64,000 nucleotides of DNA from an uncultured Lachnospiraceae bacterium (GCA_947172645.1 CAMWBY010000004.1:155382-219381), one strand, 5' to 3'; counted from the first letter of the stretch, positions 1 through 9,834 are shown. Notes: generated by a model not told the origin, from the letters alone. Program-made: numbers and translations.

Positions 1-957
1 AATTTGGAGCTTTTGCTTGTGGATGACGGTTCCACGGACGGAAGCGGCGGTATCTGTGACGAGTATGCGGACAAAGACAGGCGTGCCCGTGTGTTCCATC
101 AGAAGAACGGCGGGCCCACGGCGGCGGTGATGACCGGACTGCGGGAAGCCGCGGGGGATTATTATACATTTGTTGACAGTGACGATTATGTGAGTGAAGA
201 TATGTTGCAGAAGATGGCGGATTGTCTCACGGGGAAGAAGGGTGAGGTGGTCTGCTGCAACCATGTGTTAGAGAAGCGCAGGGAGACGGTTCCGGTCATA
301 CAGCCTCTGCCGCCGGGAATATATGAGGGCGGCAGGCTTGAGCGGGAGATTAAGGATAAGCTTCTTGGCAGGGAGGACAGGATTATTCCGATGTCCCGCT
401 GTATGAAGCTATGTGAGAAATCGGTGTTTGAGGGTAACGAGAAATATTACGACACGAAACTGCGCATGGGAGATGATTTTAATTTAGTTTATCCGGCGCT
501 TCTTGCGGCAAGCAGGGTTGTGGTCATGGAAGGCGCACTGTTCTATCATTATAGGTATGTGGAGGATTCGATTGTGCACTGTTATGACCCCCATAATGCG
601 GAGAGCGTGGAGGGATGGTATAAGGCAATCCGGAGGATTGTCCGCGAAAAGAATGTCCCGGACGGTGAGAAAAAGCTTGACAGGGAATACTGTTATATGA
701 TGATGTATGTGATGAAGAATGAGTTGCGCAATCCGGGCAAGGATTATATAGGGAAGATACAGGGTATTTTTACGGAGCCGGAAGCGCGAAGAAGGATTGT
801 GGGCACGCCTTTGTCTGTAAAAAGCAGGTCAAATGCGCTGCTGTATCTTGGGATGCAGTATCCGAACAAGGGGCTGTTACGTATCCTCAGAATGATTGTG
901 AGGCAGCATGACAGGGCGGGAAACAGGCACAAGGATATACAAGATAAGGGAAAGTGA
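1..957 (+). CDS. Family 2 glycosyltransferase (5' end outside window)
   Basis: This is a cytosolic GT-A fold enzyme that would transfer a sugar from a nucleotide donor onto the growing repeat unit. The reading frame is open from base 1 and the first residues are already the GT2 core, with VDDGSTDGSG near the N-end followed by DSDDY, the metal-binding DxD-type site. The true start and the first beta strand therefore lie upstream. About 318 residues remain and the stop is at 955-957. The C-terminal half carries no recognisable extra domain. Donor and acceptor cannot be read from sequence. The next gene starts 22 bases downstream. Confidence 0.9.
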   Translation, partial: NLELLLVDDGSTDGSGGICDEYADKDRRARVFHQKNGGPTAAVMTGLREAAGDYYTFVDSDDYVSEDMLQKMADCLTGKKGEVVCCNHVLEKRRETVPVIQPLPPGIYEGGRLEREIKDKLLGREDRIIPMSRCMKLCEKSVFEGNEKYYDTKLRMGDDFNLVYPALLAASRVVVMEGALFYHYRYVEDSIVHCYDPHNAESVEGWYKAIRRIVREKNVPDGEKKLDREYCYMMMYVMKNELRNPGKDYIGKIQGIFTEPEARRRIVGTPLSVKSRSNALLYLGMQYPNKGLLRILRMIVRQHDRAGNRHKDIQDKGK

Positions 958-979
958 ACAAGGAAGGCATGAGATTAAG

Positions 980-2161
980 ATGAACAATCGGATAGTGATG
1001 TATTTACATGGGGGCAGCGGCAATCATGGCTGCGAGGCGATTATAAACAGCACTTGCCATATGATAGAGGATATCCCGAAGCTTCTTGTGACGAACAGCG
1101 AGGAGGAGGACCGTTTTTATTCATTGAAATATCTGTGTGATATTTTGCAGGAACGTAAGATAGCAGAGCATTTTTTCGCTCATGTATGGTACTATGTGTG
1201 GCGTGCGGTGTTCCATGACCCGGAATCTTTTATGAGGTACCGTTTCCGGGCGGTTCTTGGCAAGAATAAGGCGCCGATGTATATTTCCACGGGAGGCGAC
1301 ATGTATTGTTATGAGCTGTCCAAGAAGGAGGCCATCGTGGCGAACAGCACTTTTTGCAGGGCGGGTGCGAAAACGGTGCTTTGGGGATGTTCCATAGAGC
1401 CGGAGCTTTTAGAAGACCCGGAAGTGGTGGAGGATATGAAGCGGTATGCGCTTATCACGCCCCGGGAGTCCATCACGGAGGCGGCGCTTAAGAAAGCCGG
1501 GGTGACGGAGAATGTGAAGATGTTCCCGGACCCGGCGTTTGCGCTTGAACCGGAGCGGACGAAGCTGCCTGGGGGATTTATCAAAGGTAAGACCATTGGC
1601 ATAAACGTAAGCCCTATGATTGTCCGACATGAAAAAGTGGCGGGGATTACCCTTGCCAACTATAGAAAGCTGATTGACCATATTTTACAGACCACGGACA
1701 ACAGCGTGGCTTTGATACCCCATGTGAAATGGAATTACAACGATGACAGGCTGACGCTGAAGGAACTCTACAGAGGCTACGAGGGCAACGCGAGAGTCCT
1801 TATTTTCCCGGACATGACCTGTCAGGAGATTAAATATATTATCTCCGGGTGCAGGGCCTTTATTGGAGCCAGGACCCATGCCACCATCGCGGCGTACTCA
1901 TCCTGTGTGCCTACGCTTGTGGTAGGATATTCCGTAAAGGCGCGGGGCATTGCCAGGGATTTGTTTGGCAGTGAGGAACATTACGTATTGCCGGTGCAAA
2001 CTTTGGAAGACCCGGAAGAGCTGATTCAGGCATACGACTGGATGATGGAACGGGAAAGAGAAATCCGGCAGCGGCTTAGGACGTATATGCCGCAGTACTG
2101 CGCCCGGGCGAAAGCGGCGGGGGACGAACTGCGTAAGCTATGGGAGAGTTGCGTCAAATAG
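980..2161 (+). CDS. Polysaccharide pyruvyl transferase family protein
   Basis: The product, 393 aa, resembles the CsaB/WcaK-type pyruvyltransferases that place a pyruvate ketal from PEP on a glycan sugar. An N-terminal Gly-rich nucleotide-type loop (GGSGNHGCEAI, about residues 9-19) and the C-terminal segment IGARTHATIAA typical of the family are visible. The middle holds the family-like SIEPELLEDP and TPRES segments. The open frame extends upstream to 908, but ATG 980 matches the family N-terminus and follows a purine-rich AGGAAGG. It would act in the cytoplasm and add negative charge to the polymer. The acceptor is unknown. Confidence 0.85.
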   Translation: MNNRIVMYLHGGSGNHGCEAIINSTCHMIEDIPKLLVTNSEEEDRFYSLKYLCDILQERKIAEHFFAHVWYYVWRAVFHDPESFMRYRFRAVLGKNKAPMYISTGGDMYCYELSKKEAIVANSTFCRAGAKTVLWGCSIEPELLEDPEVVEDMKRYALITPRESITEAALKKAGVTENVKMFPDPAFALEPERTKLPGGFIKGKTIGINVSPMIVRHEKVAGITLANYRKLIDHILQTTDNSVALIPHVKWNYNDDRLTLKELYRGYEGNARVLIFPDMTCQEIKYIISGCRAFIGARTHATIAAYSSCVPTLVVGYSVKARGIARDLFGSEEHYVLPVQTLEDPEELIQAYDWMMEREREIRQRLRTYMPQYCARAKAAGDELRKLWESCVK

Positions 2162-2174
2162 GAGAAGAGGCGGG

Positions 2175-3722
2175 ATGGGCAGAGTCAGGCAGGCGGAGAA
2201 AAATATATTCTTCGGCTATATCAGCAATTTTATTATTATGATTATGGGGCTTGTACAGCGTACTGTTTTTATTATGGTGTTGGACAGGGCCTTGCTTGGC
2301 GTCAATTCTTTGTATACGGATATTCTAAGTATGCTGTCCTTAGCTGAGCTTGGCATTGGAAGCGCATTAAACTACAGCCTTTATAAGCCGGTAGCCCGCA
2401 ATGATATAGAGAAGATAAAGTCTTATATGAGGCTTTATAAAAAGGCGTACCTGGCGATTGCGGGCGTCATTACGGCGATTGGGCTTGGGGTGGTCCCCTT
2501 TTTGCCATATCTGATTAAGGACAGCCGGGGTATATCGGAAGCGGATTTGACGCTTTACTACCTGATTTTTCTTTTTAACACGGTCAGCACTTATTTTGTA
2601 GCGTATAAATATAGTCTGGTCAATGCGCAGCAGCGCAATTATATCCAGACGAACATCACCACGGTTACGAAGATTGTTACGGTTTTAGTGCAGATTGTGA
2701 TGCTGGTTACGACGAAGAATTTCCTTCTGTTTTTGCTGTCGCAGTCGGCGGTGGAACTGCTTCAGAAGATATTTGCGAACCGTTATCTGAATAAACTGTA
2801 TCCTTATCTGCAGGATAAAGATGTACACGGACTTGATAAAGAAGAGACGGACATCGTGGTGGATAAGACCAAGGCGCTTATGTTCCACAAGATTGGGGAT
2901 GTGGCCAGGCTGTCCACGGACAGTATTATTATCACTTATTTCATGAATGTGGACTGGGTAGGGGTGGTCGGCAATTATATGCAGATTATCACCTATGCCA
3001 CCAATTATATCAGCGTGATTTTTAATTCCGTCATCTCGGGTTTCGGCAATCTGGTTGCCACGGAGTCGAAGGAGAAGCAGTATGCGATGTTCCGGGTATA
3101 CCGTTTCTTTGCCTGCTGGCTGTACGGGTTTGCCGCAGTAGGGTTCTGGCTGCTTCTGACGCCCCTTGTCACGGGCATATGGCTTGACGAAAGTTGGAAG
3201 TTGGGGCAGGGCGTGCTTGCGCTGATTCTGGTCGATTTTTATTTCAAGGGCGGCAGGGTCGTCCTGGTGAATTTCAAGATTGCCGCGGGTATATTTGAGC
3301 AGGACAAATACTTGTCCTTGATTCAAGGGGCGGTGAACCTGGTTTTGTCGGTGGCAGGTATCCAGTATATCGGTCTTGCGGGCGTTTATGTGGGTACGGT
3401 TGTCTCCGGGGTGATGGCGAACCTGATTCAGCCTGTGATTGTGTACAGGGATTGTTTTGGCCGCAGTGCGTGGACTTACTTTCTGGATTCTTTAAAATAT
3501 ATCGGAACAATCTTGGCGGTTGTCGTCCTAATGGTTCCGGTAAAATCCGTTATACTGTCGCAGGTCACTGTCGGGACATTTATTTTAATGGGAATCGTTG
3601 TTTCGGTTGTTTATAATGTAATTTTTCTTCTGCTTTTCCACAGGACGAAAGAGTTTGGGTATCTGTGGGCATTAATTTCAGGAAAGTTTACGTTTTTGCG
3701 CAGAGTGGGCAGGAAAGAGTGA
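2175..3722 (+). CDS. Wzx-type polysaccharide flippase (MOP superfamily)
   Basis: This 515 aa polytopic membrane protein has about 12-14 hydrophobic segments and the N-terminal pattern of the RfbX/Wzx polysaccharide transporters: a basic amphipathic start, then a conserved long helix with GLVQRTVF. Such proteins move undecaprenyl-diphosphate-linked repeat units across the cytoplasmic membrane. ATG 2175 follows GGAGAAGAGG and lies 13 bases after the previous stop, so the two genes are probably co-transcribed. A second, more distant flippase lies at 34969-36237, so substrate assignment between the two is open. Confidence 0.88.
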   Translation: MGRVRQAEKNIFFGYISNFIIMIMGLVQRTVFIMVLDRALLGVNSLYTDILSMLSLAELGIGSALNYSLYKPVARNDIEKIKSYMRLYKKAYLAIAGVITAIGLGVVPFLPYLIKDSRGISEADLTLYYLIFLFNTVSTYFVAYKYSLVNAQQRNYIQTNITTVTKIVTVLVQIVMLVTTKNFLLFLLSQSAVELLQKIFANRYLNKLYPYLQDKDVHGLDKEETDIVVDKTKALMFHKIGDVARLSTDSIIITYFMNVDWVGVVGNYMQIITYATNYISVIFNSVISGFGNLVATESKEKQYAMFRVYRFFACWLYGFAAVGFWLLLTPLVTGIWLDESWKLGQGVLALILVDFYFKGGRVVLVNFKIAAGIFEQDKYLSLIQGAVNLVLSVAGIQYIGLAGVYVGTVVSGVMANLIQPVIVYRDCFGRSAWTYFLDSLKYIGTILAVVVLMVPVKSVILSQVTVGTFILMGIVVSVVYNVIFLLLFHRTKEFGYLWALISGKFTFLRRVGRKE

Positions 3723-3786
3723 ATATAAATTGGGTTTGCCTGTGGTTTTACAGGCAGGATGGCACGAAAGAAAGGTACGGACAGTC

Positions 3787-4947
3787 ATGGAGAAGGCAAT
3801 AGAGAGACTGGAAGGGAAAGAGAATAAAAAGGCCCTGATGGACACTGCCTGCCAGGAGCTTATGGTTTATGGGCTGTGGGATGGCAGGACGAAAATAAAA
3901 AGGTGGATTTCGAAGCATCTGCTGAAACGGCAGGTGGCGCCGGAAGATGTGGTTTTTTGGCCTACCGGGCTTCTGGCGGCGGGGCTATGGCAGTATAGGC
4001 AGGAAATTATCGGACAGGGCGGGGCGCAGACAGCTGCCGAAAGGGCAGGGGCAGCGAAGGACGACAGTACTGCCCTGGCAGTGGAACAGATTGACAGTGC
4101 GCTTCTTGCCTATTATGAGAGATGGCGTCACAGGGGATATCCTGTTTTTTATTTGGATGACATGCTGGCGGGCGAGACATTGCTGTCCGCCTATGAGGCA
4201 TACCGTAAAGACGGGTTAAGCAACGGGATTATCCAGAGCCGGAATGCGGAAAGTTACTGGGAGGCAATCGAGAAGCTGGCGGATTATGGACTGAATTACC
4301 CTACCGACGAAATGGGTAGTTTTCCCTACCGCGCATTGCAGAGAAACGGCCAGGTTTTTGTGGACGCCATCGGGCTTGCATGTCCGTTCCTGTACCGGTA
4401 CGGGGCAATGTGTGAGAGGACGGACGCCATGGAGCTTGCGGTGAAGCAGATTGTGAATTTCCTTGCCTATGGTATGGACGGCGTCACAGGGCTGCCCTAC
4501 CATGGATATTGTATGGAGAGCACGTGGAAATACGGTATTATCGGTTGGGGACGGGCGGTAGGATGGCTGCTGCGCGGGATGGCAGGCTGCATGGCGACAG
4601 AGTATGGGGTGAAAAGGCTGCAGGATTCCTATATTAGTCTGATGGATACCGTGCTTACCTATCAGCACAAGGACGGTTATTTTTCGTGGCAGCTTCAGGC
4701 GGTGGACGGTCCGGTGGACACTTCCGCCACGGGAATGATTTGCGCGGCGCTCAGGCAGGGAATAGAGATGGGAATTTTGGACAAGGCTGCATATGAACAC
4801 GCATTGTGGGCGGGCAGATATGCTATCGGCGAATCTATCAGGGACAGCCGGGTTTATGACTGTTCCGGGGAATGCGAGGGATTCGGCCAGTATCCGCAGC
4901 GGTATGGCGCATATCCCTGGGCGCTTGGGACGGCGCTTATGCTGTAA
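3787..4947 (+). CDS. GH88/GH105-like (unsaturated uronyl hydrolase-type) alpha/alpha-barrel protein
   Basis: The product is 386 aa from ATG 3787; the open frame could also begin at TTG 3730 but the ATG is preferred. The motifs YLDDM (about 122-126), VFVDAIGLACPFL (192-204) and GWGRAVGWLLRG (253-264) match the six-hairpin barrel of YteR/UGL-type hydrolases. The Asp near 193 is the likely general acid. Family members hydrate and cleave unsaturated uronic or rhamnogalacturonyl residues left by lyases. There is no signal peptide, so the protein is cytoplasmic, which is unusual inside a biosynthetic locus. It could trim or proof-read glycan, or be a repurposed family member. Confidence 0.75.
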   Translation: MEKAIERLEGKENKKALMDTACQELMVYGLWDGRTKIKRWISKHLLKRQVAPEDVVFWPTGLLAAGLWQYRQEIIGQGGAQTAAERAGAAKDDSTALAVEQIDSALLAYYERWRHRGYPVFYLDDMLAGETLLSAYEAYRKDGLSNGIIQSRNAESYWEAIEKLADYGLNYPTDEMGSFPYRALQRNGQVFVDAIGLACPFLYRYGAMCERTDAMELAVKQIVNFLAYGMDGVTGLPYHGYCMESTWKYGIIGWGRAVGWLLRGMAGCMATEYGVKRLQDSYISLMDTVLTYQHKDGYFSWQLQAVDGPVDTSATGMICAALRQGIEMGILDKAAYEHALWAGRYAIGESIRDSRVYDCSGECEGFGQYPQRYGAYPWALGTALML

Positions 4948-5038
4948 GTGGGGAAATTCAAGGGCCGCAGAGGCGCGACCTAAGAGCTTCTTAATGTCTG
5001 GGAGAAAAGCCTTAGGAAAATAGGGAGAGACAATATAG

Positions 5039-6607
5039 ATGAACCGCAGGCTTAAAAAGATTGCATCCGAAAACAGCATAGAGATTACCCTGGCGGAAGC
5101 TTGCTATTTTGGCTTCTTTATTCTGCTGTCGGTCACCAAGGGATTGGGGCTGTACGAGGGACAGAAGCTTTTTGAGCTGCTTGTGATTCCGGCATTTTTA
5201 TGCGGGGCGGCGAAGATACTCGTTACGCCGTATACGAAGAGGCAGTGGGTTGTACAGGCGGCGCTTCTTCTTCTCACGGGAGTGGTATTTTTTAATTCCC
5301 ATGAGAGGGGGATACTGTTTCTTGCCTTTACGGTGCTTGGGATGAAGGGTATCTCTGTGAAGAAGGTGTTCCATGTGGGGCTGTGGGTGTGGTCGTCGTG
5401 TGCGGTGGTTTTAAGTGTTTTTTCTTTTTTCAGGTTGGAACATACGGTGTACAGGGTACATGCCAAGATGGGGCTGGGACATATTTTCCGGTGGAGTCTT
5501 GGATTCTCCCACCCTAATATACTGCACATCACCTATCTGGCGTTGTGTGCCTTTCTGATTTATGAACTGGGGGAGAGCTATAAGTTCCGGCATTTTATGA
5601 TGCTGATGGCGGGAAACATCCTGGTTTTTGTGTATTCTATCAGTTATACCGGATTCGGGATTGTGGCGGTTTTACTGACGGGATGTCTGTATGTGCAGGT
5701 CAGGCCCAGGTTCTGTATTGTGGAAAAATTGGCGGCGAATATGGTGCTTCCGGCATGCCTGGCGCTGTCTTTTGTGCTTCCTTTTTACTTGTATGACCCC
5801 AAATGGGCGTATAAAGTCCAAAAGTTAAATTTTATGTTGAACACGCGTATCTGGCTTGCGGAGCAGTTTCTGCGCTCGGAGTACAGGAGCCTTTTCGGGG
5901 CGGATATTTCCAAGGTAGTGAAGTCTTCCATGACCATGGACAATTCTTATGTCTGGGGATATATCAATTATGGGCTGATTGCTTTTGGGGTCATTATACT
6001 GGGGTATTTTATTTTGCTATTTTATGACACGCACAAGCAGAAGACGAGGGAGCTGGTCATTCTTGTGTGCTTCCTGGGTGCAGGGTGGACGGAACCGCTA
6101 TTGTTTAACACTTCTTTTAAAAATGTGACGTTGGTATTTCTGGGAAGCCTGCTTTATATGTCTTCCGGGAAGACGGAGTATGGGCTGTTTCCCAAATTGC
6201 AGCGCACGGTGAAGATTCCTTTCGCCGGGCTGCCGGACAGGCTGGCAGGGGAAATAGGTGGATTGTGGAGGAAGAACAAGGCGAAGACGGCATGTTTTAC
6301 GGCAGCAGGTGTGGTGCTTGGCGTTGCGCTGTGCATGGTTTTGTACCGGCCGCCGGAAGGGTATGTGGTGCCCCGGTTTTATACGGATGGACTGGAAGAG
6401 ACTTCCGTGTATCTGGAGAGCGAGGACGACCCATCCTATGAAGGCTTTCAGGTCATGAATTACAAGGATGGCGAGACGCCTATGCAGCTTGTGCAGGGTC
6501 AGGCGGTCATGTTGGAGACGGTGCGGTATTATCTGGGGAGTGTGTTTATCGGAGGATTATGCGGCGCGGTATGCTGCACGGCAGTTCTCATGTACAGGCG
6601 AAAGTGA
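5039..6607 (+). CDS. O-antigen polymerase/ligase-like (Wzy/WaaL-type) membrane protein
   Basis: This 522 aa protein has roughly ten to twelve hydrophobic segments, a larger loop around residues 230-300 and a final TM near the C-terminus after an extracellular-looking stretch (about 440-500). The arrangement and the short sequence FSHPNILH resemble Wzy/O-antigen ligase proteins, which join flipped lipid-linked repeats outside the membrane. Sequence conservation in this family is weak, so the call rests on topology and context beside a Wzx flippase. ATG 5039 follows AGGGAGAGA. It is the only obvious polymerase candidate in the window. Confidence 0.7.
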   Translation: MNRRLKKIASENSIEITLAEACYFGFFILLSVTKGLGLYEGQKLFELLVIPAFLCGAAKILVTPYTKRQWVVQAALLLLTGVVFFNSHERGILFLAFTVLGMKGISVKKVFHVGLWVWSSCAVVLSVFSFFRLEHTVYRVHAKMGLGHIFRWSLGFSHPNILHITYLALCAFLIYELGESYKFRHFMMLMAGNILVFVYSISYTGFGIVAVLLTGCLYVQVRPRFCIVEKLAANMVLPACLALSFVLPFYLYDPKWAYKVQKLNFMLNTRIWLAEQFLRSEYRSLFGADISKVVKSSMTMDNSYVWGYINYGLIAFGVIILGYFILLFYDTHKQKTRELVILVCFLGAGWTEPLLFNTSFKNVTLVFLGSLLYMSSGKTEYGLFPKLQRTVKIPFAGLPDRLAGEIGGLWRKNKAKTACFTAAGVVLGVALCMVLYRPPEGYVVPRFYTDGLEETSVYLESEDDPSYEGFQVMNYKDGETPMQLVQGQAVMLETVRYYLGSVFIGGLCGAVCCTAVLMYRRK

Positions 6608-6620
6608 GGCGGACAGAAGG

Positions 6621-8606
6621 ATGAAACAGAAAAAATTAACCTATTGCAGGATTTTGAAGACAAATATCAATGTGACGGACATGGACAGTACCATCGCATA
6701 CATTACAGAGAATCTGGAGGAACTGAAAGGGAACTATATATGCGTCTCCAATGTACACACGACAGTGATGGCGTTTCGGGACGAGGAGTACCGAAGGATA
6801 CAAAACAGCGGCGCCATGGCGCTTCCCGACGGGCAGCCTCTGTCCATTGTCAGCCGCCAGAGAGGGTATGCGCAGGCAGGGCGCGTGCCGGGGCCGGATT
6901 TGATGCCCGCCATTCTTGCATTGTCCCAGGACAGGGGATACAGCCATTATTTTTACGGAAGTACGCAGGAGACGCTTTCCAAGTTGAGGAAAAAGATTCT
7001 GGCCAGTTATCCCAGGCTGAAAATTGCGGGCATGTATGCGCCCCCTTTCAGAGAGCTGACAGAGGAAGAGGATGAAAAGATTGTACGCACAATCAATGAC
7101 AGCGGCGCGGATTTCGTCTGGGTTGCCCTGGGGGCGCCGAAGCAGGAGCGGTGGATGTACGCACACCGGGACAGGGTAAAGGGGCTGATGATTGGCGTCG
7201 GCGCGGCTTTTGATTTTATTGCGGGGACAGTGAAGCGTGCGCCCATGTGGATGCAGAAGCTTTGTCTGGAATGGGTGTTCCGCATCATGCAAAGTCCCAG
7301 GAAAATGATTCCCCGCTATTTAAACACTAATTTTGCCTTTCTTTACTATGTGCACAAGGAGTCGAAAGCGCTTCGGCGAAAGAGCAGGGAAGACAGGAGG
7401 AATGGAAGCGTTGCAGGTTCCGGCGCAGGCGGCATGGCGGATAATGCGGGCAGAATACATGGCGGTTCTAAGAAGCAGCTGCGTATCGGCATGATTGGCC
7501 ACAAGAGAATCCCTTCCAGGGAAGGCGGCGTGGAGATTGTGGTGGAAGAACTGGCGGTGCGCATGGCGGCCATGGGACATCGGGTGGACGCTTACAACAG
7601 ATATGGGCATCACGTGTCAGGCAAGAAATACGACCAGGAATACGGTTGGAAAGACAGGAAATTCTACAAAGGGGTAAGGGTATATATTGTCCCTACGTTC
7701 AGGACGAGTAAGCTCAATGCCATTGTGTACAGCTTCTTTGCGTCGCTGCGGGCGTCCTTTGGCAGATATGATGTGCTGCATTATCATGCGGAGGGCCCTT
7801 GCGCTATGCTGTGGATACCGAAACTTTTCCATAAGAAAGTGGTGGTGACTGTCCATGGCCTTGACTGGCAGCGGGCGAAATGGGGCAATTTTGCGTCTTT
7901 TGTCATTAAGTTCGGCGAGAAGATGGCGGCGAAGTATGCCGATGAAGTGATAGTGCTTTCCAGGAATGTACAGAAATATTTTGCAGATACTTATAACAGG
8001 CAGACCACGTATATTCCGAATGGCATTAACAGGCCCGTCCTGCGGGATGCGGAGCTGATTACGGAGAAATACGGGCTTGTAAAGGACGGATATCTGTTGT
8101 CCTTAAGCAGAATCGTGCCGGAGAAGGGCGTGCATTATCTTCTGGAGGCCTTTTCTAAGATTGATACGGACAAGAAACTGGTGATTGCCGGGGGCAACAG
8201 CCAGGCAGTGGAATATATGGATATGATTCATCGGATGGCGGCTCTGGACGACCGTGTGATTATGACAGATTTCGTGCAGGGACAGGTTTTGGAGGAGCTT
8301 TATTCCAACGCCTACGCGTTCGTGCTACCAAGCGATGTGGAGGGCATGGCGCTGACGCTGCTCGAGGCCATGAGCTATCGGGATTGCTGCCTTGTCAGCG
8401 ATATCTGTGAGAATACGGAAGTGGTGGAGGACAAGGCTTTTGTGTTCCGCAAAGGAGATGTGAAGGATTTGCAGGCGAAACTGGAATATTTGCTTGCGCA
8501 CCCGGAGACAGTACATCAATACGGGGAGCAGGGCGTGGATTTTATCTGCGGCAAGTACAACTGGGATGAAGTGGTGGAGGAGACGGTGCAGGTGTACCGG
8601 AAATGA
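6621..8606 (+). CDS. Two-domain glycosyltransferase: WecG/TagA/CpsF (GT26) fused to GT4
   Basis: A 661 aa fusion. Residues about 1-245 are a GT26 domain with the family segments SNVHTTVM, LPDGQPL, VALGAPKQE and GVGAAFDF; GT26 enzymes add the second sugar to a polyprenyl-diphosphate sugar. A Gly/Ser/Ala/Arg-rich linker follows (about 250-285), then a GT4 domain that begins KKQLRIGMIG and contains the E-x7-E motif in VEGMALTLLEAMS. The open frame continues upstream to 6468, overlapping the previous gene, but ATG 6621 matches the GT26 N-terminus. The fusion suggests that sugars two and three are added by one polypeptide. No internal stop or restart is seen. Confidence 0.88.
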   Translation: MKQKKLTYCRILKTNINVTDMDSTIAYITENLEELKGNYICVSNVHTTVMAFRDEEYRRIQNSGAMALPDGQPLSIVSRQRGYAQAGRVPGPDLMPAILALSQDRGYSHYFYGSTQETLSKLRKKILASYPRLKIAGMYAPPFRELTEEEDEKIVRTINDSGADFVWVALGAPKQERWMYAHRDRVKGLMIGVGAAFDFIAGTVKRAPMWMQKLCLEWVFRIMQSPRKMIPRYLNTNFAFLYYVHKESKALRRKSREDRRNGSVAGSGAGGMADNAGRIHGGSKKQLRIGMIGHKRIPSREGGVEIVVEELAVRMAAMGHRVDAYNRYGHHVSGKKYDQEYGWKDRKFYKGVRVYIVPTFRTSKLNAIVYSFFASLRASFGRYDVLHYHAEGPCAMLWIPKLFHKKVVVTVHGLDWQRAKWGNFASFVIKFGEKMAAKYADEVIVLSRNVQKYFADTYNRQTTYIPNGINRPVLRDAELITEKYGLVKDGYLLSLSRIVPEKGVHYLLEAFSKIDTDKKLVIAGGNSQAVEYMDMIHRMAALDDRVIMTDFVQGQVLEELYSNAYAFVLPSDVEGMALTLLEAMSYRDCCLVSDICENTEVVEDKAFVFRKGDVKDLQAKLEYLLAHPETVHQYGEQGVDFICGKYNWDEVVEETVQVYRK

Positions 8607-8613
8607 GACAGTC

Positions 8614-9834
8614 ATGAAGATACTGATGGTGAACAAATTCCTGTACCCTAACGGCGGGTCGGAGACTTATATTTTTAAATTAGGCGAACAGCTGCAGATT
8701 ATGGGGCACAGAATACAGTACTTCGGCATGGAGCATGAAGGCAGGATTGTGGGCAACCATGTGGAGAGCTATACGTCTGATATGGACTTCCATGGCGGAG
8801 GGATTGGGAAGCTTTTATATCCTTTCAAAATTATCTATTCCGTGGAGGCGAGGAAGAAAATACGTCTGGTGTTGGAGGATTTCAAGCCGGATGTGGTGCA
8901 TTTGAATAATATTAATTTTCAGTTGACCCCGTCGGTCATTTATGAAATCCGCGCCTATGAGAAGAGACGAAGGAAGCGTGTGCGCATCGTGTATACTGCC
9001 CACGATTACCAGTGGGTGTGCCCGAACCATATGATGCGCGTGCCTGCCACCGGGGAAATCTGTTTTGCCTGCAGAGGCGGCGATTATAAGCAGTGCAGCA
9101 AGAATCGGTGTATCCACAATTCCAGGGTGAAAAGCCTGATTGGGGCAATGGAGGCGAAGTATTATGCGAAGCGTAAGACTTACGGCATGGTGGACGTGAT
9201 TGTCTGTCCCAGTGAATTTATGAAAAAACAGCTCGACACAGACCCGCTTTTGGCGGATAAGACAGTGATGATGCATAACTTTATTTCCACGGGCATCCAT
9301 GAAGGGGAGAGTGAAATTCCCCAAAATGGGAAAGACTATGTGGTATATTTCGGGCGCTTTTCCGAAGAAAAGGGAACTGCGACGCTGCTGAAAGCATGTC
9401 GGGCGCTGCCGGAAATCCCTTTTGTCTTCGCGGGGACAGGCCCCTTGGAGAGTTTGGTAAACGATGTGCCTAATGTGGAGAACAGAGGGTTCCTACAGGG
9501 AGAAGCGCTGCGGGAACTGATTGCAAGGGCCAGGTTCAGCGTGTATCCTTCCGAGTGGTATGAGAATTGCCCTTTCTCCGTGATGGAATCCCAGCTGTAT
9601 GGCACGCCTGTGCTCGCCTCCGATTTGGGCGGCGCGCCGGAACTTGTGCAGGCGGGAAGGACAGGAGACTTGTTCCGGGGCGGGGATGCGCAGGAACTGA
9701 CGGAGCATATCCGGGCATTGTGGGAAGACCCTGCGCTGTGCCGGGAGTACAGTGAAAACTGTAAAAATATAAAATTTGATACAATCAGGGAATATTGTGA
9801 TAAAATAATAAAGAATGTTTACACACGTACCTAA
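8614..9834 (+). CDS. Family 4 glycosyltransferase
   Basis: This 406 aa GT-B enzyme starts MKILMVNKFLYPNGGSETY, a typical GT4 opening with the Gly-rich acceptor-side loop. The donor-site E-x7-E is in YENCPFSVMES, followed by YGTPVLASDLGG. A Cys-rich insertion around residues 145-170 (CFACRGGDYKQCSKNRC) is seen in a subset of GT4 proteins whose members often carry four cysteines there. The open frame extends upstream to 8494 inside the previous gene, but ATG 8614 is the homologous start, 7 bases after the stop of the fusion gene. The sugar is unknown. Confidence 0.88.
   Translation: MKILMVNKFLYPNGGSETYIFKLGEQLQIMGHRIQYFGMEHEGRIVGNHVESYTSDMDFHGGGIGKLLYPFKIIYSVEARKKIRLVLEDFKPDVVHLNNINFQLTPSVIYEIRAYEKRRRKRVRIVYTAHDYQWVCPNHMMRVPATGEICFACRGGDYKQCSKNRCIHNSRVKSLIGAMEAKYYAKRKTYGMVDVIVCPSEFMKKQLDTDPLLADKTVMMHNFISTGIHEGESEIPQNGKDYVVYFGRFSEEKGTATLLKACRALPEIPFVFAGTGPLESLVNDVPNVENRGFLQGEALRELIARARFSVYPSEWYENCPFSVMESQLYGTPVLASDLGGAPELVQAGRTGDLFRGGDAQELTEHIRALWEDPALCREYSENCKNIKFDTIREYCDKIIKNVYTRT

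Noticed and set aside
4979..5015. CCTAAG...CTTAGG inverted repeat in the gap before 5039
   Set aside because: The stem is only 6 bp with a 25-base loop and no T tract, so it is not convincing as a terminator or operator.
4216..5079. Long minus-strand open frame (287 codons) opposite the GH88-like gene
   Set aside because: It is the antisense shadow of a well-supported gene, has no family motif, is rich in His/Pro/Arg as GC-rich antisense frames are, and crosses the gene boundary.
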